Below are positions 7,113-15,375 of a DNA stretch of 44,248 nt, piece by piece (the first letter of the stretch is position 1; each line of letters starts with the position of its first letter). The notes beneath the pieces were generated by a model. That model did not search any database, was not told where the DNA came from, and saw only the letters and a program-made list of their open reading frames with translations. A program made the translations under genes and the position numbers. The stretch lies in the NCBI GenBank assembly GCA_964610985.1, contig CAZSZJ010000011.1, positions 1 through 44,248 of the forward strand, read 5' to 3'. The DNA comes from JARIHD01 sp964610985 (GTDB lineage Bacteria; Patescibacteriota; Saccharimonadia; Saccharimonadales; UBA4665).

Positions 7113-8335
7113 GCTGCAACCTCTTCAGGTTGAGTTTGCACATGCTTGTCGTAAATGCCCAGTAGTTTGTCGGCTGAATGATCCCAGCTGTAACGCAGAT
7201 ATTCACGGAGCGAGTTAGCATGCAACTCGTCGCGCAGAGCATCGTTTTGGACGAGAGCGGTCATTTTGTTGGTCATTTCATCCACATCCCAAAAATCTAC
7301 TTTGAGCGCGTTTTTGATAATCTCGGAAACGCCGGTTTGACGGCTGAGCAGTACGGGCGTGCCGTAGCCGATAGACTCGAGTGCGGTGAGTCCGAATGGC
7401 TCCGACACCGAGGGCATGACGAATAAATCAGCCACGGTGTACGCGTCGCGGTAACCTTTGCCGCGCTGAAAATCGGCAAATAGCACGTTTCCGCCAATGC
7501 CGAGTTCGGCGGACAGGGCAATGAGTTCGTTGCGTTGTTCGCCGGAACCCACCACCAGCAAGAGCGTCTTGGGAGCAAAATGCACCACTTTTTGGAAGGC
7601 GCGCAGAAGGTTAGGCAGCCCCTTTTGGATGGTCAAACGACCAACATTGGCGATAACCCTGTAGCCCTGTTTTTTCATATCCTCAAGATAAGTATAGGCA
7701 TTGTCGGTACCCACGGGAGCGATCAGTCCGCTCGGGTCGAAGTGGTTATGCACTACCTCTATTTTGTCTTCGGGGATATCGTATTCGCGTACGATAGCAT
7801 CTTTGGTGTGTTGGCTCACGGCCACTATGCGGTCAGCGAGCAGCAGCGCCATACCCTCAATTTCACGCACCAACGGATTGCCGCCGTAAGGTTTGCCGGC
7901 GCGGTCAGATTCTAGAGAATGCAGATGCAGAATAAGCGGTTTACCACTCATGGTCTTGGCCCGGATAGCCGCGCGGCACGTCAGCCAGTCATGCGCGTGG
8001 ATCACATCGAACACAGCTTCTTCCACAATACGCTCGACGGCTTTTTCGTAAATCGCTACCTGGCCAAAAAGGTCCACGTCCTGGACTTCGCCATTGGATT
8101 TGATGTACCGAAAACTGTCGTAGGCAATGCCAGCCTTGAGTACCGCCTGCACATCCTGCGGATGCGCGGCATTAACCCGCATGAATGTCACCCCTGGATG
8201 ATCGGCGGTATAGGGGACGACAAACTCTATATCCGCACCTTTTTTGGAGAGTGCCTTGCACAGCTGGAGACAAGCGACCCCCAGTCCACCACTATTGTGG
8301 GGTGGCAATTCCCACCCAAGCATCAGTATCCTCAT
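7109..8335 (-). CDS. Glycosyltransferase family 4, glycogen-synthase-like
   Basis: This GT-B fold enzyme (408 aa) is predicted to transfer a glucosyl unit from a nucleotide sugar to a growing glucan. Residues 1-20 hold MRILMLGWELPPHNSGGLGV, the N-terminal acceptor-side loop typical of glycogen synthases and related GT4 enzymes. The second domain shows GRLTIQKGLPNLLRA (232-246), VVGSGEQ (261-267) and SEPFGLTALE (311-320), with the paired glutamates at 312 and 320. It is the first gene of the operon GT4-GH57-GH15, read from the promoter at 8370-8399. An RBS-like GAAGAGAG precedes the ATG. The donor (UDP- or ADP-glucose) is not resolvable. Confidence 0.87.
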   Translation of the reverse strand: MRILMLGWELPPHNSGGLGVACLQLCKALSKKGADIEFVVPYTADHPGVTFMRVNAAHPQDVQAVLKAGIAYDSFRYIKSNGEVQDVDLFGQVAIYEKAVERIVEEAVFDVIHAHDWLTCRAAIRAKTMSGKPLILHLHSLESDRAGKPYGGNPLVREIEGMALLLADRIVAVSQHTKDAIVREYDIPEDKIEVVHNHFDPSGLIAPVGTDNAYTYLEDMKKQGYRVIANVGRLTIQKGLPNLLRAFQKVVHFAPKTLLLVVGSGEQRNELIALSAELGIGGNVLFADFQRGKGYRDAYTVADLFVMPSVSEPFGLTALESIGYGTPVLLSRQTGVSEIIKNALKVDFWDVDEMTNKMTALVQNDALRDELHANSLREYLRYSWDHSADKLLGIYDKHVQTQPEEVAA

Positions 8336-8369
8336 CGCTCTCTTCGCCGGTGCTTTAATTTATACGTGT

Positions 8370-8399
8370 ATTATAAGCGTAAGCGCCCGGGAAGCACAA
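8370..8399 (-). promoter_or_regulatory. Promoter of the alpha-glucan operon
   Basis: On the minus strand, TTGTGC (8399-8394) and a perfect TATAAT (8375-8370) are 18 bases apart. The start would lie near 8362, giving a leader of about 27 bases before the GT4 ATG. No operator-like repeat is obvious here. Confidence 0.65.
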
Positions 8400-8426
8400 C
8401 CTTTTTAATCGGCTTTAAGAAATCTT

Positions 8427-9644
8427 TCAGTCTTTCATCAGGCGTTCGAGGGCAATCTCGAAAGCAGCTTGCTTGAGTGAAAGCTTGCGTGCCGCGGCAC
8501 GGTCCATCATGCCGCCAGAAGCCTGCACCAAAATCTCCTCAAGTTTTTGGTTAACTTCGGCCTCAGACCAGTGCGCTCCATCTTTGTTTTGCAGCCATTC
8601 CAGATATGACACGATCACGCCGCCGGCGTTGGCCACGACATCGGGCAGAATAATGATGCCGCGCCGCTCAAGCAGCCGTTCGGCTGCGGCGCTCACCGGT
8701 CCATTGGCCAGTTCAACTATAAAGTCAGCCTTTACGCTATCTTGGTTATGCTCGGTCACGGCGTCCTCAAGGGCGGCCAGAACCAAAATATCTGCCCCCA
8801 GGGAAGTAATAAGTCCGCTAGGCTGTGGCGTTACCAGCTGTAGATCATGCAGCGCTTCTGGGCGGGGCGTGCCACTCGGCACATGCACGGCGTGCATTAC
8901 ATCGATGCCATCCGGCTGAACCCAGGTGTGTTTGCTATTGGATATGGCGATGAGTTTGAGATTGGGGTAGTCGCCCAGCACCTTTGCAAACCAATAACCG
9001 ACATTGCCAAATCCTTGCATGGCGACAGTCAGTGGCTTATCCATCAGACCCTGCCGCTTCAGCAATTCGATCAGAGCGATTACGCCGCCGCGGCCAGTTG
9101 CGGCCTCTCGGCCCTCGCTACCGCCCTTGTCCATGGATTTACCGGTAAATGCACCGGGATCTGTCAAACCCACAGCCTGCTCGTATTCGTCGGTCATCCA
9201 GTCGATGATTTCGGCGTTGGTGTTGACGTCCGGGGCGGGGATGTCTTTGTTAGAACCAATGTGCGGCGACAAGTGCCGCGCATAGCGGCGAGCCAAAATC
9301 TCGACGTCTTCCTTACTCAATTCACGAGGATCGACAGCTACGCCGCCCTTACCACCGCCAAGCGGCAATCCTACGGCAGCCGTCTTAAAACTCATTAGCG
9401 TGGCCAGCGCGCGCACTTCTTCGATATTTACATGCGGATGGAACCGAATACCGCCTTTGTACGGCCCGCGTTTACTGTTGTGCTGCACGCGAAACGCTGG
9501 GTAGCGCTTGCCATTTACTTCAATTGCAAAGATATGTTCGGCCTCGGCTTCCAGGACAGATTGAATGGTTTTTTCGTCGTAGCCCAAGCGTTCGGCGGCA
9601 TCACGGATAGCGGATTGGGCGGTTTCTAACATGGTTTTGCTCAT
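8427..9644 (-). CDS. Glutamate dehydrogenase (Glu/Leu/Phe/Val family)
   Basis: This enzyme interconverts glutamate and 2-oxoglutarate plus ammonium using NAD(P). Landmarks are YKGGIRFHP (62-70) with substrate Lys63, SFKTAAVGLPLGGGKGG with Lys87 and the catalytic Lys99, and PAPDVNT with Asp139. A Rossmann domain follows, with GFGNVG as dinucleotide loop. The length (405 aa) is normal. I chose ATG 9644 because the longer form needs a TTG at 9680 and adds a non-conserved MNIGPAPAHTAC. It reads in the same direction as the AlkA gene, which ends 54 bases upstream. Cofactor preference was not determined. Confidence 0.9.
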   Translation of the reverse strand: MSKTMLETAQSAIRDAAERLGYDEKTIQSVLEAEAEHIFAIEVNGKRYPAFRVQHNSKRGPYKGGIRFHPHVNIEEVRALATLMSFKTAAVGLPLGGGKGGVAVDPRELSKEDVEILARRYARHLSPHIGSNKDIPAPDVNTNAEIIDWMTDEYEQAVGLTDPGAFTGKSMDKGGSEGREAATGRGGVIALIELLKRQGLMDKPLTVAMQGFGNVGYWFAKVLGDYPNLKLIAISNSKHTWVQPDGIDVMHAVHVPSGTPRPEALHDLQLVTPQPSGLITSLGADILVLAALEDAVTEHNQDSVKADFIVELANGPVSAAAERLLERRGIIILPDVVANAGGVIVSYLEWLQNKDGAHWSEAEVNQKLEEILVQASGGMMDRAAARKLSLKQAAFEIALERLMKD

Positions 9645-9697
9645 ACAGGCAGTATGCGCCGGGGCAGGTCCAATATTCAAGTCGGGTAGTACGGTTT

Positions 9698-10318
9698 TTA
9701 GCTTGATGCAGGGGTATTGTCAAGCATATGCCATAGATGCCAACTGGCGATGGTACGGTATGGTCGCCAGCGTTCGGCAAAGGCGGCGAGCTCGGCATGT
9801 GGCGGCAGCGTATCCCAGCCATACAGGCGCATCATGGCCCGCTGCAACCCCACATCATCCGGAGCAAACACGTCCAGCCGTCCCAACGTAAACATCAAAA
9901 ACATCTGCGCGGTCCACACGCCAATGCCCTTTACCTTGGTCAGTTCGGCGATCACCGCGTCATCATTCAGGCTTTCCAGATGATTAAAGACTGCTGAATC
10001 GGCCACAAAATGTTGCGCCAAATCTTGCAGATAGCGTACCTTGGAACGCGACAGGCCGATTTCTTTGCAAGCTGTTTCATCCAGAGCGACAACGCGCGCA
10101 GGCTCGAGAGCCGTCCGCTCCTCAAAACGTCCAAAAATACTTGCCGCCGCTTTGACCGAAATCTGTTGGCCAACAATTGACCGTGCGAGCGAGGCAAAAT
10201 AATCCGTTCGCGGTTCACGAACCAAAGTACCGTGCTGGGTAATGATCGCGCCGAGCACCGGATCCAATCGGGACAACTCTTTTTCTCCAGCCAAAATAGC
10301 TGCTCGCACATTATTCAT
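9698..10318 (-). CDS. DNA-3-methyladenine glycosylase II (AlkA-like, HhH-GPD)
   Basis: This base-excision repair enzyme removes alkylated purines from DNA. The N-terminal helices carry SIVGQQISVKAA. The helix-hairpin-helix is LTKVKGIGVWTAQM (126-139), and the catalytic aspartate is Asp154 or Asp155 in FAPDDVGLQRAM. The protein (206 aa) lacks the N-terminal beta domain of E. coli AlkA, so it is the short form common in bacteria and archaea. I chose ATG 10318; a TTG at 10336 is in frame but adds only MLQLQY. There are no Cys ligands for an iron-sulfur cluster, which argues against an EndoIII or MutY identity. Confidence 0.88.
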   Translation of the reverse strand: MNNVRAAILAGEKELSRLDPVLGAIITQHGTLVREPRTDYFASLARSIVGQQISVKAAASIFGRFEERTALEPARVVALDETACKEIGLSRSKVRYLQDLAQHFVADSAVFNHLESLNDDAVIAELTKVKGIGVWTAQMFLMFTLGRLDVFAPDDVGLQRAMMRLYGWDTLPPHAELAAFAERWRPYRTIASWHLWHMLDNTPASS

Positions 10319-10370
10319 ATACTGCAATTGTAGCAAATCGATAAAATGTTCCGAAAAGCAAGCAATTGTA

Positions 10371-10398
10371 TTGAGCTTTGGTTGATTATCGTTATAAT
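10371..10398 (+). promoter_or_regulatory. Promoter before the orphan gene at 10481
   Basis: TTGAGC (10371-10376) and a perfect TATAAT (10393-10398) are separated by 16 bases. Transcription would begin near 10405, leaving a leader of about 75 bases that contains a hairpin. Confidence 0.65.
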
Positions 10399-10421
10399 GG
10401 ACCTGAGTTCAAAATTTTAGC

Positions 10422-10447
10422 AGCACGTCGGAAGACTCCGAGGTGCT
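10422..10447 (+). promoter_or_regulatory. Leader hairpin
   Basis: AGCAC (10422-10426) pairs with GTGCT (10443-10447), and TCGGA (10428-10432) pairs with TCCGA (10437-10441) around the loop AGAC. A single G-G mismatch interrupts the stem. No uridine run follows, so it is not an ordinary terminator. It lies wholly in the predicted 5' leader, so it may affect stability or translation of the downstream gene. Confidence 0.55.
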
Positions 10448-10480
10448 TTCTCTAAAGCATAAATACAACAGAAAGAATAC

Positions 10481-11164
10481 ATGACCCGAGTACAAGAACT
10501 CATGGTAGATACGCCTCCGCTAGAGTTAGACAAAAGGCTCCAGCACACTGACCGTATACTTATGCCCTGGGGGCGGCACTTTGAAATGACGCGGGGCTTT
10601 CTGGCCCTGTGGGGAGTTTCTTTGATCTTTGATCAGCCCGAAAATGGAGGCGCGGTCAGTGTGCCGGGCCGCTCCGAGACCATCCCCTTTGACACAATGC
10701 GCGATAACGCTATCCCGGGTGAAGTCAGCGATAATGACCAGAGGATCATGGGATTTGGATGCCACCACCAGTATGTCGAAAGTAGAGCCGAATTAACAGA
10801 CGACACCAGGTATGCCCACGCCTTTCCCGTGCCAGGAGCGCGATTTGTCGTAGCCGCCCGCCGCGAAGAGAAAACAGAAATACTGCAGCGCCTGGAAGAC
10901 GGAGTGATAACCAATAATGATACTGAATATATACGAACCACAAGGGACATATTGCTTGACCGGCCGGATTTATACGCGCTCGATCCTAAATTCGTAAGGA
11001 AGGGGACAAGTGAATGGCGCGGGCGCCTTTCAGCCAAGACTCGCACTATAACCGCCCTTACACAAACGCAGAGAACGCTTAGGGGCCACGGCTTGGACAT
11101 TGTCGTCGAAGGTTTAGGCGACGTCATGGTCGATGCCTGGTGGCGCGACGTGCCGGTCATTTGA
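10481..11164 (+). CDS. Orphan protein, 227 aa
   Basis: I do not recognise this protein. It starts MTRVQELMVDTPPLELDKRL and reads as a mixed alpha/beta soluble protein. Visible parts are MPWGRHFEMTRGF near residue 30, GCHHQYVESRAE near 95, and a Lys/Arg-rich helical second half (RTTRDILLDRPDLY, RGRLSAKTRTITALTQTQRTLRGH). It ends VMVDAWWRDVPVI. No signal peptide, membrane segment or known catalytic signature is visible. The ribosome binding site is weak (GAAAGAA before ATG). It is expressed alone from the promoter at 10371-10398. Confidence 0.68.
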   Translation: MTRVQELMVDTPPLELDKRLQHTDRILMPWGRHFEMTRGFLALWGVSLIFDQPENGGAVSVPGRSETIPFDTMRDNAIPGEVSDNDQRIMGFGCHHQYVESRAELTDDTRYAHAFPVPGARFVVAARREEKTEILQRLEDGVITNNDTEYIRTTRDILLDRPDLYALDPKFVRKGTSEWRGRLSAKTRTITALTQTQRTLRGHGLDIVVEGLGDVMVDAWWRDVPVI

Positions 11165-11192
11165 AAATTGAAACTCGATTAAGTTCCGATAG

Positions 11193-11222
11193 TTGACAGG
11201 AACATGTGCATTTTTGTAAGCT
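11193..11222 (+). promoter_or_regulatory. Possible promoter of the HD-domain gene
   Basis: A perfect -35 TTGACA lies at 11193-11198. The best -10 at a normal distance is the weak TAAGCT (11217-11222, spacer 18). The leader to the TTG start at 11302 would be about 70 bases. Confidence 0.4.
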
Positions 11223-11301
11223 AGTCATAGAATCAGTCGGCGATCACGCTCAATAAAAATGGGCAACAGATACGCCTTAATTTTTATCATAGGAGCCTAC
11301 C

Positions 11302-12156
11302 TTGGCAGCCTCACCCGATCTCCACATACCCACATATTCTCCAGATAAGCTCATGAAGATGCCCGTGTGGGAAGTAAGCGACCTGGGGACCGAGGCGCTC
11401 CAAACACGGGTCTGGGCGGATATTGGCGCGTGCGGACTAGCAGGCGACGAGCAAATAGAATGGGCGTTTCGTGAAGCGCCCATTTTGCATGCCGGACAGC
11501 GGCGCACGAACGGCGAATACATCCAGCATCCACTGCGCGCCGTGCTATACGCCATTTCATACGAAGTGCCCGAAGAGCATAGGCCCACCCTGATCGCCGG
11601 CCTTTTGATGCACGACACCGTCGAAGACCAGTCGCTACGCATCATCGAACGTCATGGTAACGGCTTCCACGTTCCCACGGCAGACGAAACACAAAATATT
11701 GAACTGGCGATGCAGTGCCTCAAAACAGGCACCCCGCTCACGGCCGCGACCATCGACTTTATTGACCGAGTGACCGAGCGGCCGTTCCTTATTGACCCCC
11801 ATCTGCCCAAAGAAATAAAACGCGTCCTAAAGAATAAGGTCTTTTTTGAACATACGCGTCATAATATATTTACCGATCTAGTGGCGACTGTGGGCAAGCG
11901 TGCCGACGTCGAAGACAATGGCGTCCATAATGACCAGACGATAGGCAAAGAAAAGATGCTTAAGTCTGACGTTAAGTATTACCCGCTGTGGGATGCACTC
12001 GAAGAATCGCTGCGAAGCCCGGACAGCCTAATAACCGGCAAGGCACGAGAAACGACCAGCCAGATTTTTGCCCTCGGCCGACTGCGTGCACAAAAACGAA
12101 TACGAGAGGCAGGCATTTCGATCGACGGTATTTCTGAAACGCTCAAGGCATCGTAA
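11302..12156 (+). CDS. HD-domain protein resembling the RelA/SpoT ppGpp hydrolase domain
   Basis: This is a predicted metal-dependent hydrolase of 284 aa. NGEYIQHPLRAVLYAI (70-85) and TLIAGLLMHDTVED (96-109) match the hydrolase-domain pattern of RelA/SpoT and MESH1 proteins: His76, His104-Asp105 and Glu108-Asp109. GKRADVEDN (198-206) stands where SpoT has LADRLHN. No synthetase, TGS or ACT domain follows, so it would be a stand-alone alarmone hydrolase or a hydrolase of another nucleotide. The start is TTG at 11302, supported by AGGAG six bases upstream. Its last 14 bases overlap the convergent PLP-enzyme gene. Confidence 0.72.
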   Translation: MAASPDLHIPTYSPDKLMKMPVWEVSDLGTEALQTRVWADIGACGLAGDEQIEWAFREAPILHAGQRRTNGEYIQHPLRAVLYAISYEVPEEHRPTLIAGLLMHDTVEDQSLRIIERHGNGFHVPTADETQNIELAMQCLKTGTPLTAATIDFIDRVTERPFLIDPHLPKEIKRVLKNKVFFEHTRHNIFTDLVATVGKRADVEDNGVHNDQTIGKEKMLKSDVKYYPLWDALEESLRSPDSLITGKARETTSQIFALGRLRAQKRIREAGISIDGISETLKAS

Positions 12157-13606
12157 AAGCTGATGTCATATCCAGAACCGGTATCTCACCGTTTTTTTGC
12201 GTAAACTCGTTAGTTTGTGGATCATACGCATATTCTTTCGCCATTTCGCGGCCATTGGCCGCAATGTCTTTGAGCGCACCGGTGATCATATCGACCGTTT
12301 CGTCGCTGACAGTCGGATGTAATGACACGCGCACAAAACCAGGCTTGTTGGACAAATCGCCCACATCAATTTGGTCGGTAATTTTCTTCGAAAACTTTTG
12401 GTCGATACTGAACAAGCGGTGACCATAAGTGCCCGCACAGGCGCAGCCGCCGCGCACCTGGATGCCGTAATAGTCATTGAGCAGTCGCGCAACCAGGTTG
12501 TAATGCAAGCCATCGATGGTTAGTGCGAATACAGCCAGGCGTTCGCGATGATCTGCGGCCAGTATTGACAAGTTTGGCACATCTTTGAGGTCGGCGAAAA
12601 ACTGCTGACACAATTCTTTTTCGCGCCGGGCGATATTCTCTAGACCCATTTGTTCTTTTAGTTTGATAGCCAATGCAGCACGAATGGTACCGAGGAATGG
12701 TGGTGTGCCGCCGTCTTCGCGTGTTTCGATATCTGGATAGTAGTGTTTACCGCCCCAAGGATTTGTCCAGAGCACTGTGCCGCCGCCGGGACGGTCGGGC
12801 ACTTTATTCTTGTAGAGCAGCTTATTAAAAATCAGCACACCGGGCGCCCCTGGACCGCCAAGAAATTTATGCGGCGAAAAGTAGATGGCGTCGAGCGACC
12901 CGGCTGCGCTCGGATGCATGTCAATCACATCGTAGGGTGCGGCACAGGTGTAGTCAACAAAACAAAACCCGCCCGCTCGGTGCATAATCTCGGCGATATC
13001 GTGAATAGGCGGGCGAACACCAGTTACGTTGGAGCCAGCGGTAACGGCCGCGATTTTTATGCGGCGTTTCTTGTAGCGTTCCAGAAGTTGCCGTAGCGCA
13101 TCAAGGTCAACGGCCGACGTCGCAGTCTGCGGCAAAACCACCACATCGGCAATCGTTTCCGTCCAAGATGTGTGGTTGGAATGGTGCTCAAGCTCGCTTA
13201 CAAACACCAAAGGACGGTCAGCTTCGGCAATATGCACCTGGCTTTGGTATGCTTCTGGCAAGCGCCAGCCCAAAATACGTTGTAGCAAAACGACCGCCGA
13301 GGTCATACCCGAACCAGTCATAAGCAATGCATCGTCGTCCTTCGCACCAACGTGCGTTTTAATGATGCGCTTGGCTTCGTGATAACTGCGTGTCATGGCC
13401 GTACCGGTGGCATTGGTTTCGGTATGGGTGTTGGCTACCCAAGGGCCAAAGACGTTTAGCATTTGTTCTTCGATAGGACGATACAGTCTGCCGCTTGCCG
13501 CCCAGTCGGCGTAGATAAGAGGAAATGTGCCTTGTGGCGTTTGTATTACCGATGTAGACCCAATAATATGCTCTCGGTATATTGTAAAATTCACCGAGCG
13601 TTTCAT
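12143..13606 (-). CDS. Class V aminotransferase / cysteine desulfurase-like PLP enzyme
   Basis: This fold-type I PLP enzyme is 487 aa, longer than the about 400 of SufS. The PLP Lys is Lys247 in SPHKFLGG, with the cofactor Asp218 in FVDYT. MTGSGMTSA (96-104) forms the phosphate cup and SELEHHSNHTSW the ring-stacking histidine region. The distal RGGCACAG (385-392) carries candidate active-site cysteines where SufS has its catalytic Cys. Possible roles are cysteine desulfurase, selenocysteine lyase or a related enzyme; no SufE/SufU or scaffold gene is nearby. A -10 box TATTCT (13621-13616) ends 10 bases before the ATG and no ribosome binding site is seen. Confidence 0.82.
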   Translation of the reverse strand: MKRSVNFTIYREHIIGSTSVIQTPQGTFPLIYADWAASGRLYRPIEEQMLNVFGPWVANTHTETNATGTAMTRSYHEAKRIIKTHVGAKDDDALLMTGSGMTSAVVLLQRILGWRLPEAYQSQVHIAEADRPLVFVSELEHHSNHTSWTETIADVVVLPQTATSAVDLDALRQLLERYKKRRIKIAAVTAGSNVTGVRPPIHDIAEIMHRAGGFCFVDYTCAAPYDVIDMHPSAAGSLDAIYFSPHKFLGGPGAPGVLIFNKLLYKNKVPDRPGGGTVLWTNPWGGKHYYPDIETREDGGTPPFLGTIRAALAIKLKEQMGLENIARREKELCQQFFADLKDVPNLSILAADHRERLAVFALTIDGLHYNLVARLLNDYYGIQVRGGCACAGTYGHRLFSIDQKFSKKITDQIDVGDLSNKPGFVRVSLHPTVSDETVDMITGALKDIAANGREMAKEYAYDPQTNEFTQKNGEIPVLDMTSAFTMP

Positions 13607-13635
13607 AGTAATTTCAGAATAGCATCTTTTGAATC

Positions 13636-13650
13636 TTAATTACTAATTAA
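13636..13650. repeat. Perfect 7+1+7 inverted repeat in a divergent intergenic region
   Basis: TTAATTA C TAATTAA is a perfect hyphenated palindrome between the divergent PLP-enzyme and SDR genes. It overlaps the expected -35 region of the minus-strand gene. It is AT-only apart from the centre, so chance is possible; an operator is also possible. Confidence 0.5.
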
Positions 13651-13653
13651 AAG

Positions 13654-13683
13654 TTGATTATCTCACAGCCACAGGTTTAAACC
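13654..13683 (+). promoter_or_regulatory. Possible SDR promoter overlapped by a palindrome
   Basis: TTGATT (13654-13659) and TTTAAA (13676-13681) are 16 bases apart. The -10 lies inside a perfect 10-base palindrome, ggtttaaacc (13674-13683), a plausible repressor site. Confidence 0.4.
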
Positions 13684-13720
13684 GGAGTTACGCTAAAAGC
13701 AAGACAAACAAGGAGGATGT

Positions 13721-14626
13721 ATGCCCCAAGCCACGCCAAACCAATACGATATGCAAAACCCTCTCACGCAGTACACCAAGCCGCCATTTGAACCCCAAAC
13801 GCAGCCCGAACCGGGCCTAGCCAAAGAAATGACCCCAAGACCCGACCATGGCGAAGAAAGCTACAAAGGTCTCGGACGTTTACAGGGCCGTAAGGCGGTA
13901 GTAACTGGCGCGGATTCTGGCATCGGTCGTGCTACCGCCATTGCTTTTGCGCGTGAAGGCGCCGATGTTGTGCTCAACTATCTGCCGAGCGAAGAATCGG
14001 ATGCCAAGGAAGTAATAGCCCTCATCGAAGCCGCTGGATGCAAAGCGATAGCGATTCCGGGCGATATTAGTGACGAATTATTCTGCAAAAAACTTATCAA
14101 AGAGGGCGTGGAGGCGTTGGGTGGCCTAGACATTCTAGCCAATATAGCCGGCAAACAGATTGCCAAAAAAAGCATCGCCGATGTAAGCACCAAACAGTTC
14201 GATGAAACATTTCGAACCAATGTGTATGGCATGTTCTGGCTTTGCAAAGCGGCGTTGCCCCATATGCCGGCGGGCGCGACTATCATTAACACGGCTTCCA
14301 TCCAGTCGTATTCGCCGTCGCCTACGCTACTAGATTACGCATCCACCAAGGCCGCCATCGTAGCCTTTACCAAAGCCTTAGCTAAGCAGGTAGCCAAGGA
14401 CGGCATTCGAGTCAATGCCGTTGCGCCCGGTCCAATCTGGACTCCACTCCAACCAAGCCACGGTCAACCTCCCGAAAAGATTCCAGAATTCGGGGCAAAA
14501 GTACCATACGGACGCCCAGGACAGCCTGCCGAAGTTGCACCCATCTACGTACTGCTTGCCAGTCAGGAATCCAGCTATGTAAGCGGGGAAGTATACGGCG
14601 TAACTGGAGGTGACCCCCTGCCATAG
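13721..14626 (+). CDS. Short-chain dehydrogenase/reductase, YghA / general-stress type
   Basis: This NAD(P)-dependent oxidoreductase is 301 aa. The first 50 residues are a Pro/Gln-rich extension (YTKPPFEPQTQPEPG), typical of the YghA/YdaD stress-related SDR group. The Rossmann loop is TGADSGIGR (62-70), followed by NIAG (141-144), catalytic Ser193, and Tyr206 with Lys210 in YASTK. Substrates of this subgroup are poorly defined; aldehydes are one possibility. A strong AAGGAGGA ribosome binding site precedes the ATG. It is divergent from the PLP enzyme across an intergenic region with two palindromes. Confidence 0.9.
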   Translation: MPQATPNQYDMQNPLTQYTKPPFEPQTQPEPGLAKEMTPRPDHGEESYKGLGRLQGRKAVVTGADSGIGRATAIAFAREGADVVLNYLPSEESDAKEVIALIEAAGCKAIAIPGDISDELFCKKLIKEGVEALGGLDILANIAGKQIAKKSIADVSTKQFDETFRTNVYGMFWLCKAALPHMPAGATIINTASIQSYSPSPTLLDYASTKAAIVAFTKALAKQVAKDGIRVNAVAPGPIWTPLQPSHGQPPEKIPEFGAKVPYGRPGQPAEVAPIYVLLASQESSYVSGEVYGVTGGDPLP

Positions 14627-14655
14627 TGCAGCCCATATAAGTATGCTCCCGGAAA

Positions 14656-15225
14656 CTACTCCTTTATCAAAGATAAATGGTCGAGTCTTGTGGTGCGTTC
14701 TAGACCCGCAACCACCGCAGCAATAATCATCATCACATTCGCAAAGAAAGGCAGTCCTATCAGCGGGGCAAACACCGTACCCATTAGACCAAGTAACCAG
14801 GCGGCCAGTTGCGGCAGTTCAATAGCCAAAGCTGCAACCACAATGAGCCACGAAAGAGCCGCGATCGCTCGACTGATGATAGGATAGCGGCGCGCCAATT
14901 GCCGCCGTTTGGCTTCGATTGTCCATTCGGCTGGCTGCAAATTATAGCGTGTTCTGCCATCGAGCAAATGGCCGTATTCAAACCCATATCCTGCGACGGC
15001 GGTTTCGATCCTGAGACCATTTTCAAGTTCAAAGCGAGCCGGTGATGATGACACGGCCGTCACAACACCATCAACAGCCAACATAAGGCGATCGTCGAGG
15101 TCCATAAAGTTAACCCGTACCTCGTAGTGACGACCAGCGTGTACGATGCCAAGCGCCGATCTTGTCAGCACCGCCATAAAAGACGCAGGCTTTCCCGGAT
15201 GGTGAGGCTTGGACTTTTTTGACAT
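14656..15225 (-). CDS. Orphan membrane protein, 189 aa
   Basis: I do not recognise the family. The N-terminal about 110 residues are soluble and beta-rich (GRHYEVRVNFMDLDDRLMLA). Two C-terminal hydrophobic segments follow (about 120-142 and 150-175), connected by a short loop, and the C-terminus is charged. This is a cytosolic domain tethered by a helical hairpin, or the reverse. On the minus strand a -10 box TATACT (15237-15232) lies 6 bases before the ATG with no ribosome binding site, suggesting a leaderless message. It converges with the SDR gene, 29 bases away. Confidence 0.7.
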   Translation of the reverse strand: MSKKSKPHHPGKPASFMAVLTRSALGIVHAGRHYEVRVNFMDLDDRLMLAVDGVVTAVSSSPARFELENGLRIETAVAGYGFEYGHLLDGRTRYNLQPAEWTIEAKRRQLARRYPIISRAIAALSWLIVVAALAIELPQLAAWLLGLMGTVFAPLIGLPFFANVMMIIAAVVAGLERTTRLDHLSLIKE

Positions 15226-15375
15226 CCCGCAAGTATACCATCACCTCGCCAAATTAAAGTGTAATCTAATTCGCTACACGGCTTTTTTGCGAACAATTGA
15301 GAAGGCTGGTGGCCGCCATTCAAAAATCATAAATTCTTACTTGCATCGGCCGGGTGAGTGGAATAGTATAATCGG

